The position numbers and the translations under genes are program-made. Under the pieces are notes generated by a model. That model had not been told where the DNA came from. It worked only from the letters and a program-made list of their open reading frames with translations, and did not search any database. Below are positions 55,292-64,000 of a DNA stretch of 64,000 bases, piece by piece. Within the stretch, counting starts at the first letter, position 1. Each line of letters begins with the position of its first letter. This stretch comes from Melampsora larici-populina 98AG31 (taxonomy: Eukaryota > Basidiomycota > Pucciniomycetes > Pucciniales > Melampsoraceae), in the NCBI RefSeq assembly GCF_000204055.1, contig NW_006768792.1, positions 855,676-919,675 of the forward strand. The letters run 5' to 3'.

Positions 55292-57075
55292 GGAGAATAC
55301 TATTCTCTAGAACTGTGTCAAGTCTATTAAGGCTGTAGTTGACTTAGACAAATCCGGTCAGAAGGAAACACGTGGAGGTTGTGAAGGCTTACTTAGTATT
55401 TAAAATCAAGAGGAGTATTAAAGAAGAATTTCCGCATGTGGTTAGATTAAAAGAGTTTTTATTTAAAAGTTATTTTGTTTGTTGTTTCACATTATTAGTG
55501 TCCGAATTGTCCTCTGGTTGCTTTTCTCTTATCAACCCTTCCTCTCTCTCCCTTTCGAATCTTTTTCCCATCGAGGAAATAGATTTTGAAGGTGAGAGTT
55601 GTATTACAAATTTCACTTTTTCTTTTATATCAAAACCATTACTAAACGCAAACTTTTTCTTTACTATATACTATTTCTCTCTTAATCTCTTTCTCTTGAC
55701 ACTGCCTTAGTTTTTCTTTACTTTTGATCTTCCTCGCGCCCTTGTCAGGTTCATCTAAAAGAGTTTAGAACTCTTTCTTTTTGTTGTTAGCCAGTGTCTT
55801 GTCAAAACCAGACGTGTTTTTACACCTTTTTCAAAGGTTGTTTGTCTGTTCGTCTTGTAGCTTATCGTCTCGTCAAACTTGAATTCTTACAAGGTGTTAG
55901 GTCATTGTCGTCAAAATCTTTTACCTCCAAGGAAACCCTCCAATCTGAATGCCTTCTGCCATACTTGCCCCTTAATTTGTCTGCTTCAGTGGCATCTTCA
56001 ACTTGCACAACAATGTTTGTGAGATCTCTTTGTCAACATTTGCAATTCCTACCCATTCACCCATTGTGGCTCATTTCTGTTGCTTGCTGCCCAGGGTGAG
56101 GGTCAGCACAATTTCATTGTAACACTTTGCTACTATAGCACAACTATTGTCATGAATGACAGTGGCTATTTGCCAAAGAGGATCCTCATTGCTGATGATC
56201 TGTTTGAAAACACACTTACCCCAAGGAACCATGTATCTTATATTGGGCTCTATGGTCACTTGTAGTCTCATTGGCTCATAACACAATCAAATTCAGTTAT
56301 CATCAACTGTCTAACAATTGTACATCTGTGATTTGAACTCACACTTTCAAAGAGTTAAATTGTCTTTTTGTCTCAATCTAATCATCAAGTAGAATAGTCA
56401 ATAGCATGGATCAATTGATATCAAATTCCTCCCCTGTTTAAATCTTTTCTTCTTGAGAAACTCCTTAAAATGTAGGAGCTGTGTATGTATATGGATTGAT
56501 AGATTATGGGTATATGTTATGTTTATCATGGAAAGAGGTCAAAGACCACAATTGAATCATGGCATCTAGCAATTATCTGATACCATTCTTGCACCAATAC
56601 AAGGTTTGTATTGTGTGCAATGCACCCACTCATGATTATACTGCCTTGACTGGCTTGCATGCCTTACATGGATATTGGGGTGGAATGTGCCAACACAAAG
56701 TGAAAGCAAATATGGACTGTAGAATATGAAGTAAGCAGTATTTTTGCATAGATAGCTGATATATTGGCTTGTGTGTTTTCACTCCCACAAATGACTAGGA
56801 GTTGGTAACTCGTTATTAACCAATTGGAATGGGGATTAAATTCGGTCTTGTACATGTATAAAAATACTGACGGGTCGGATATTGCTTATCTATCCCATCC
56901 ACAGCTATGATGTCATTCTAGCTGTTTACCACTTCACCAAATTCAATCCATTCGATTGGTTTTCTCTTCATCATCAAGAATCAACTCACATTAGTTTGTT
57001 GATATTTCGCATTAAAATCATCTATAGTATATAACTTTTTAGTAAAGTATTCTCTAAAGCTCTCTATAATCTTCA
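55292..57075. other. No gene seen
   Basis: AT-rich, short ORFs only. The last few hundred bases may be the leader of the DIRS-type gag that follows. Confidence 0.4.
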
Positions 57076-58551
57076 ATGAGCAATGTTTCTGGCGATTTTG
57101 AAACGGCTAGACTGGCTGCCGAGAAGTTGGAACTTCTCAAAACCGAATATGAATCGGCAGAGGGTTCCAACCAAAAGTCCATGCAATGGGTTCGATCTAA
57201 ATATGCAGAGATCGTCCCTTTTGCTGCCAAGAACTGGTACAAACCTTGGTCATAATTTGCTACCGACCTTATCAAGTTGGACAGAGCTGGAAACCGTCCA
57301 ATTTTCAAAAACGACGGCCCTGTTCCCTCCGTACCTATCTCATCAGAGGATGTTCCAGTCTACGTATTTGATCTCAACGACAATCCGGTTTTTCCCGATG
57401 TCGTACCTGAAAGTCAACATTCAAAGTCAAAAACCCCCCCTCTTAAATCTAACGCAGTTCACATCCTCACTCAAGAGGAAATTAATAACGCCCAGAGAGC
57501 TAGAAATATGCTCGATGAGGAGAATGGGGGCCGTCAGATTTGTTCAAGATCAGTCTCCCCCTTTGTTTCCAGACAACGTGCCAAAGATAAAGGTCACAAG
57601 AGCAATCATGATGATGACGATGAAGACGATGAATCCGACGCCAAGAAAAAGAAAATGGAGAAAACTTGGGAATGGATTGAACATGTGGATGAAGGTCCTT
57701 CATCTTTGGAGAACTGCTCTGAGAGTGCTATTGCATTATCCAAGGCAGTTAGAGGTTACGCCCCCAATCTCTCTAAAGCGGTGGAAGGTTTTAATGATAG
57801 GGTTAAACCTCCCAACTTTCCTTCTAACTTGTCTAAGGAACTGCTTCAAGGGAAATATATTGACCTCCGTAGGATTAAAGGAGAATTTATGGCGGAGAAG
57901 AAAGGTATGGCGGTCAACCTTATGGTCACGGGAAAGGATAAAGATATCAAAATTCAAAACAAGAAAATCGCTAGCAAGCTCGACGATATCCAGGATTGGT
58001 TCTACTATTTTGACATCCTGGAACAAGCTTATCACGAAGCTTTCCCGCTTAGTTTCAAGTATTTCGCTCAATATTTGAAATGGATTAAAGAAGAGTTTAT
58101 GTCTAACGGTGTTAAGGCTGATTGGACATGTGTCGCTAGTTTCGACGTGGCTCTCAGAGGCCAGTTTGCTATCCGTCGCGACATATCTTTTGCTTATTGG
58201 AATCACCAGAGCTTGGCTACAATCAGAACTTGTCATATGCAAAAAGCTTTCAAAGAAAAGCCTCCGGTGGCTTCTTCAAGCGGCAAACAAAATTTCCAAT
58301 CTTTTCGTCCACATAAAAACCAACAACAACAACATCAGCCCTATCAATTTAAGCCAAAAACTGAAGATTCTCCGCTACGATATAAGTCGTCTTATAAACA
58401 CAAAGGTATTTACCCAGTGGCGGATGGAGATAACCTGCCGGATAAGGAAAGGTTTTGTTTCACATACAACCTCGGGCATTGCAGGTTGGGGAAAGACTGT
58501 CCTCGCATGCACCGTTGTGTTGGTTTGGATTTTTTCTCTTTTTTCCTTTGA
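57076..58551 (+). pseudogene. DIRS-type retrotransposon gag with premature stop
   Basis: ATG 57076 opens a gag-like protein; TAA at codon 60 (57253-57255) interrupts it and the same frame continues to 58551. Features: a helical N-terminus, an acidic basic-rich linker, the segment DIQDWFYYFDILEQAYHEAF, a Gln/Pro-rich stretch and a C-terminal CCCH-type knuckle (CFTYNLGHCRLGKDCPRMH). After the knuckle the frame turns to Phe-rich nonsense and stops. No RT or recombinase follows, so this is a 5' fragment. It is only distantly similar to the gag at 4994-6319. Confidence 0.7.
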
Positions 58552-59657
58552 TAAATTTCCTCTTATTTCAAGTCTCCTACTTGGATTGGAAAACTGACAT
58601 CTTAGCGCTTCTTTAGAACGTTAAAGGATGCGCAAAAGACCACAAGGGATGCGATCACGTCTGAAGAGACGGTGTAGAACTTATAACCCAACAAGGGTTA
58701 TACAGAGCTGGAAGAGGATAATCTACTAATATAATGACTAGTAGAAGTTGTCTAAGGACTGAGCATTACATGTTGACTTGTGACTGTAAATTTGAGATTC
58801 ACACCAATTCTTTATTTGCCTTATAACGTTTTACACACACCTCCGTTACTAATGATTTAAAGTTTGTACATTATGTAATCCACTCTTCTGCGTTGAATGA
58901 GCCATCTACCAACCTATTCTGACGTCATTTGACATATGTAATTAGCTGAAAACCTCCATTTTCCACGAATTTCACCCATTTTCTTCACTTTTCACAGCTG
59001 CTACTCTCTTTTTCTTGCTCATGTAATATGACATCATCATCTATAACCTTGAAAATCCCGGAAAATCCGCTTGGCAACCTTAAATTCCATCACTACCACT
59101 ATTACACAACCAAACTACACGTGTACCTCTTGTTTACCAACTTCAAAAAAGTACCTTTTCCCTAATAACTTTTGTTTCTACTTATCAACCTTGAAGATTA
59201 AAATTGTCATAGTATAATATAATGTTTTTCTTTCATATTCTAACCTCATAATACCCATAACTTTATTTCTACTAACCTAAAAACCATTTTCCAACCTATG
59301 TACCTATATTTTTGAATTTTTCTTATGTTTTTCTTTCTTTCTTTTTGTAATAAGTTTGTAAGTAAACTATAATGATGTTAATGTATAATGTGAAATAAAA
59401 TGATGTAATGTTGACCTAATGACCAATACATAAGCCTACAAGAGCTTCAATTGTTCAAAAACCTCCATTTCAAATTTTCTTTCCTGCTGAATCCTGCTAA
59501 TAAACTGGTAAACTGGTAATTGTGAATTTTTTAATTGATCCCATAAATTGATCACCACATCCTCCTCTTCTTCCAAACTGCCCCCAGTTTATCAATTAAA
59601 CAATTCAATTAAACATTCCCAAATCACTAAATTCTCGAATTTTCTTCTATTTCCAAT
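58552..59657. other. AT-rich interval, no gene seen
   Basis: Low-complexity, A/T and pyrimidine-rich sequence without ORFs. The final part would be the promoter of the zinc-cluster ORF. Confidence 0.5.
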
Positions 59658-60576
59658 ATGGTCAACACTGTTTCACCTTCTGTAGCTTCACCTTGTGTCC
59701 AATGCCGGATGGTAAACTCCTCCTGCCATTATCAAATCAATCCTGCTTGCCAAAGATGCCATAGTCTAGGAATAATATGCTGTAAGTCCAATTTCTTTCT
59801 TTTATTTCTTTCTTCTTTTCTTTATAATAAGTTTCAATGTTTTTATTTAATTCTTTTACTAATTTTAATTCTTTTCTTTTATTCTTTATTTAATTTTAAT
59901 AGCCTACCCTGCAGCGCCTTCATCCAACAATTCACCTGTACCTGATTCTCCTGCCAACAATTATCCTCCACCAAACACGCCTAATACTCCTATTAGAATA
60001 AATTTCCTTAATCCTTATAATATTAATTTAAATAACACGCCTTCAGCTCCTGATTCACCTAATCCTTCCATTACTTCATCAATTGAAACCAACTTCACCA
60101 CATCTGATCCATTTTTCGAAAGATTGTATGAACATAATCTTGCGTGGAAGACAGACTATATAACTTATCAGAACTGGCATTCTTGGAGGATCCTGGATGA
60201 TACAATAAGACAATTCAAAGAAGCAGGCTTTGAAGTTCCAAATATAATTAATAATCATTACCATTTATTGCGTGCCCATTCTATAGCTGAGTATGTTTCA
60301 AGAAGGGGTGAAGATGAGTGTCTAACTGTAGCAACCTTTATTCCTTTCCTTAATCATTCTGAGCGTGCAAATGCTGCTATTTTATCCCCCTACAGTACTC
60401 CTTCTACCAATCCTCCTAATACTGAACCTCCTTTAATTAATTATGTTAATAATGATCCTCCTGTAATTCCTGCTGTAAATTCTCCTTATACTGATTATAA
60501 TTATTCTGAATATACCCCTACTATTTATGAACTTCCAAGCTGGCTTGATCCACACCTTTTTCCTTCTTCTCCTTAA
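59658..60576 (+). CDS. Zn2Cys6-like zinc-cluster protein, 265 residues
   Basis: Exons 59658-59781 and 59903-60576 joined over a 121-bp GT-AG intron (GTAAGTCC...TTTTAATAG), in phase. The N-terminus has CVQCRMVNSSC and then CQRCHSLGIIC, spacing C-x2-C-x6-C-x7-C-x2-C-x6-C, close to the Gal4-type binuclear cluster. The basic residues usual in a DNA-binding loop are few. A Pro/Asn/Ser-rich linker follows, then a conserved-looking helical block (YQNWHSWRILDDTIRQFKEA) and a low-complexity tail. It converges with a decayed Ty3 pol 200 bp away and shares its extreme A/T third positions. It may be an antisense ORF of that element or a small transcription-factor-like host gene. Confidence 0.65.
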
Positions 60577-60775
60577 ATTTTATATCTTTTAACTTGTACA
60601 TTCTTAATCTTCTTTTAAATTTTTATTATAATTATACTGATAACTAGTGAAACATATCCTTATTTTTCTTTTTAAATCTTATTTTATATTTTTGTTCTGG
60701 TCTTTTAATTCTTTTGATCTTTTATATATATTTTTATCTTTTGAAATTAGTAATATCATTAATGTTAATTTATAC

Positions 60776-61729
60776 TTATAATTGCGCCTCTTCCTCTTCA
60801 ATGCCCACCTCCTCTTCTTCTGCTAATATTGCCACACCTCTAGGATAAAACCTTTTAACATGTTCAGCAGCATATTTTTGTGATAATTGAGTCCCATCCA
60901 ATTCTTCTAAAATATAAGCACCTCCCATATGTTGTTCAACTACCTTATAAGGCCCATTCCATCTATTTTTAAAAAACTTTCCCCATTGAAATTCCAAACT
61001 TTTATTATAAGTTAATACCAAAGTTCCTTTCTCTAATGGATTTCTTAATCTATGCGCATTTTTCTTATCCCAATAAATAATTCCATCTACTCTTGCCTTC
61101 ATCATCTTTTCATAAGCTTTCTTAATTAATTCTTCCCTTCCCAATAATTGTTTCATTCTTGCTTTTAATAAATCTTCTCCAGTGTAAATAATATCCCAAT
61201 CAATACCTAAAAATGTTCCAGCTTCTAAATCCACGGGTAAAATTGCTAATTGATTAAATAACATCTCATAAGGAGATAATCCAGTGGTTCTTTTCGTGGA
61301 AATTCTGTCTGCAAATAATACTTGAGGTAAAAATGTCTCCCAAGAAGTCCCAGTCTCATCACTTAATTTTACCAAAGCTCCTTTAATATCCTTATGACCT
61401 CTTTCAACCATTCCTTCTGACTGTGGCCAATATGCCGTGGATTCCCCTAATTTTGATCCTGACATAGCAATTGCATCTCTAAATACCCCTTTAAATTCAG
61501 AACCTCCATCTACAGTAAAACATTTAACAGAACCATATCTCATTAACCATTCTTTAGTAATAAATTTAGCCACTGCAGGTGCTGTTAACTTCTTTAAAGG
61601 TGCAGCTTCTACCCATCCAGTTAAATCATCTCTAGCTATTATAGCATAATTATAATTACCCGCCTTAATATGAATTGCATCCAAACTCACTCTTCCAAAC
61701 AAAGTACTTTCACCAGTTGCTCTTCCCAT
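60776..61729 (-). pseudogene. Integrase core and C-terminal part
   Basis: 317 codons following an in-frame TAA. The DDE core is visible: Asp in VSLDAIHI, Asp in CFTVDGGSEFKG, and Glu in QSEGMVERGHKDIKG. A GPY-like C-terminal segment follows (NRWNGPYKVVEQHMGGAYIL), without a chromodomain. The catalytic residues look intact even though the reading is broken upstream. Confidence 0.85.
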
Positions 61730-62017
61730 TTATTTTTCCTTCTTTGAACTTTTCTTCTGACATATTTCACACGTCAATACCCAATCTCTAACAAATTCCT
61801 TCATTTCAGGCCACCAGAATCTTACTAAACGTCTTTTATAAGTCTCCTCAATTCCTCTATGTCCTAATTCCTCGTGTAATTTCTCCAAAATGAACCTTTG
61901 TCCTTCTAAATTTGAAACAACCAATCTTCCATAAGGTACCCCTCTTTTCTTCAATCTTCCATTTTCCACGTAATAAGAAGGAGCTCTATTCTTAAGCCTT
62001 TGAAACTCATCATCCAA
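61730..62017 (-). pseudogene. Integrase zinc-binding fragment
   Basis: 95 codons with the zinc domain H-x3-H...C-x2-C (HEELGHRGIEET to CEICQK), ending at TAA 61730-61732 directly before the core segment in the same frame. Upstream, the frame continues the alternative reading at 62050-62093, showing one frameshift between this and the RNase H part. Confidence 0.8.
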
Positions 62018-62043
62018 GCATCCTTCAGGTCTTTTTAAAGTTG

Positions 62044-63213
62044 TTAAATACTCTTGTAAATATTTCCAAACACCTTCTTGCGCCCAAATTGTTCCACTCT
62101 CTTCCTCCTTTCTTCTGATGTTAAATCCTCATTCTGCAATTTAAAACTTTCATATACTTTAATATCCTTATCCTCCTCATTAAAACTCTCAGCTGAATCT
62201 GAATCACTTCCACACATTCTTCTTGATAATCCATCTGGCATTCCAAAGCTTTTAGCATGTTTATGAACCAAATCAAACGAAAATAATTGAATGAAAGCTA
62301 CCCATCTTGTCATAGCAGCATTAGGTAAACTTGGCGTGTTAATCATCTGAATTAAAGCCTTTGCATCCACTTGTAATTCAAAATGCTGACCCCATAATTT
62401 TGTTCTAAACTTCTTAAGAATCTTTGCCACGCCACACAACTCCAATTTGGGTTGAGAATACCTTGATTCCACTTCAGTAAATACTTCTGATTCATAAAAT
62501 ACTGGCCTGACTTCCCCATTTTCATCTGCTTGCATTAATACTCCTCCAGCTGCTATATGACTTGAATCCACGGCTAGAATAATTGGACTTGCTTCTTCAT
62601 TATAATCCAATGCTGATAATACTATATCTTCCCCAACAATCTTCTTCAATAAATTAAAAGCATCTTCACACTCTTGAATCCATATAAACTCCACTTTCAA
62701 TCTTGTAAGCCTTCTTAAAGGTGCTGCCAAATGACCAAAATTAGGAATAAACATTCTTACATATATACACGTGCCCAAAAATCCTAATACTTGAGTTTTA
62801 TTTGTTGGAATTGGCCAACTTTGAATTTTATTCTTCTTTTTAATTGATATACTTCTCCCTTTCTTGCTTACAATATGTCCAACAATTTCCAAAGCAGGTA
62901 CACACACAGCAAACTTCTTTCCAGACACAGTGAGTCCTGCTTCTTCAATCCTGAACAACATTCTTTCTAAAACCACGGCATATTCCCAAATAAATTTTCT
63001 TATACCATTGTTTTCCTTCAATACTTCATTATTATAATCTGATTCAGGTCCCTTCACGCCTCCATCATCAATAAATATTCCTACATGTTGTGGAATTTCA
63101 TCTTGCAATATCCACATCATCTGAGCTTGATATACAGCTACTGAATTAGTTGCTCCTTGAGGTAATCTAGTTAATTGTAATCTTCCCAAAGGGGTTTCAA
63201 ACACCTGTGGCAC
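62044..63213 (-). pseudogene. Truncated RT / RNase H
   Basis: 389 codons. RT palm with LPQGATNSVAVYQAQMMWIL and the catalytic VGIFIDDGGVKGP (F-I-D-D in place of Y-x-D-D), thumb/connection IVGHIVSKKG, then RNase H (ILAVDSSHIAAGGVL; CGVAKILKKF; FGMPDGLSRRM). The first RT motifs are absent. The last 20 or so codons after about 62093 are out of frame. Confidence 0.85.
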
Positions 63214-63447
63214 CTGTACAAATTGACTGTACAGCCAGAGAAGAAATGTACTTCTTCGTCGGCTGACAAGCCGGAGCTTCGCAGCAGAGCAATCCAGATG
63301 CTCTGGAGCACTATCATTTCACACTACAAGTCCCTTTCCAAGATTTTTTTTCACTTTTTACATGTTTTGTACCCTCAATTCATGCATTTCCGTCACTTTA
63401 GTGCACAAGAAAGTATCTGAAAAAATTGATAAATTTCAGTAAAGTCA
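63214..63447. other. Breakpoint region beyond the truncated pol
   Basis: Unrelated sequence starts near the RT truncation. No gene; an isolated ATGCTCTGGAGCACTAT dyad-like word occurs near 63298. Confidence 0.3.
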
Positions 63448-63610
63448 CCAGAGCACTGAGAGTGTTCTGATACGTGCTCAGAGCGCTCTGGACGCCTGTC
63501 AGAGCACCCTCAGTGCTCTGGTAGATAAGGTCAGAACACTTTTAGTGCTCTGGTGGACAGTCAGACTGTTCTGACTCTATCTCAGATCACACTGATGGTC
63601 GGAGCGCTCC
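63448..63610. repeat. Array of CAGAGCAC-type dyads
   Basis: Six inverted-repeat units in 163 bp: 63448-63470 (CCAGAGCAC...GTGTTCTGA), 63479-63490 (CAGAGCGCTCTG, perfect), 63499-63521 and 63531-63553 (CAGAGCAC or CAGAACAC ... GTGCTCTGG), 63561-63574 (TCAGACTGTTCTGA) and 63601-63610 (GGAGCGCTCC, perfect). Spacing is irregular, 20-32 bp between starts except the last. Confidence 0.7.
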
Positions 63611-64000
63611 GAAAGACCACCGAGTGTCATCCAGACTCATCCAGCCCACTAGCTACATATGTACTTGCTCTTCATCTTTCCCAACAAGACAAAGACCCCT
63701 CCTCAGACAACTAGTGCAGACAACACTCACTCACCGTTTTTTCTCCACAATCATCACCAACCTGTAGTACATACATCTGCTAATCAAAACCACATTGGTG
63801 CAAAATTGTTTTGTATCCTTTCTGGCACACACAATTACTTTCCGAAGCGCTTTGAGTTCATTTCACCAGATTGATTACATGCTCGACACAGCAAGAATTT
63901 ACAAGGTAACGTCTCCAATTTCAATTTTGTATTTAGTCATCTTAGAAAACATCATTTACAAGTCACACTGACCATCACTGACTTATCGTTTCTCCTCCGC
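63611..64000. other. No gene seen
   Basis: Short ORFs only up to the window edge. Confidence 0.4.

Larger units (their letters stand above)
60776..63213 (-). mobile_element. Decayed Ty3-type pol with FIDDGG reverse transcriptase
   Basis: Minus-strand remnants in order: RT fingers/palm and RNase H (63213-62044), integrase zinc domain (62017-61730), integrase core and C-terminus (61729-60776). The RT begins in the middle (its N-terminal motifs and gag are missing), a frameshift near 62093 separates RNase H from integrase, and a TAA (61730-61732) splits the integrase. No LTRs recognised on either side. The strong A/T bias at third codon positions sets it apart from the other two Ty3 elements. 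Confidence 0.85.

Noticed and set aside
1..64000. tRNA or rRNA genes
   Set aside because: I found no cloverleaf with a plausible T-arm or box A/B pair and no rRNA-like segment. A covariance-model scan would be needed to be certain.

Overview
The window looks like the genome of a filamentous basidiomycete, most probably a rust fungus (Pucciniomycotina). Host genes carry several short GT-AG introns with CTAAC-like branch sites, and intergenic DNA is AT-rich and full of retroelements. The DIRS, chromovirus, DUF6589 and RecQ-like helicase families seen here are abundant in rusts. The species assignment is inference; the gene and element models were read by hand from the sequence.

Layout. 1-1779: remnant of a Ty1/copia-like element (minus strand) broken by a CACTA-type foldback MITE. 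1780 to about 14050: a DIRS-type tyrosine-recombinase retrotransposon on the minus strand, interrupted by a complete Ty3 chromovirus (7053-13080, TSD CTGTC) and by a small TA-flanked MITE (13244-13488). 14070-15592: fragments and a direct repeat. 15593-16571: a compact protein kinase. 18911-25417: a second full-length Ty3 element with 390-bp LTRs, carrying its own CACTA-type MITE and an in-frame deletion in pol; a related solo LTR lies 11 bp away. 26380-31983: two housekeeping genes, an Acinus-like SAP/RRM/RSB protein and a PCI-domain protein. 32142-38666: a two-gene unit (see below). 39005-45645: a hypothetical gene, a ROK1/DDX52 RNA helicase and the SUMO E1 subunit AOS1. 46950-52385: a segmental duplication carrying two secreted proline-rich repeat proteins. 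52562-58551: MITEs, palindromic repeats and a broken DIRS-type gag. 59658-63213: a Zn2Cys6-like ORF convergent with a decayed Ty3-type pol. 63448-63610: an array of short dyads.

Most interesting object: 32142-38666. A DUF6589 gene (plus, five exons) and a RecQ-like DEAH helicase gene (minus, three exons) converge. Together they are enclosed by matching inverted termini. Each terminus has a TTAA at its edge, then a long hairpin with a 27-nt loop, then a 33-nt box that is 23/33 identical between the two ends with no gaps. This suggests a DNA mobile element combining a DUF6589 protein (candidate transposase) with a helicase and hairpin ends. I know of no described element with this architecture, but I could not search.

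A second theme is mutation pattern. All five substitutions that I see between copies of young repeats in this window (two Ty3 LTR pairs and one tandem repeat) are CpG-to-TpG/CpA transitions. A nonsense codon in the chromovirus pol fits the same process.
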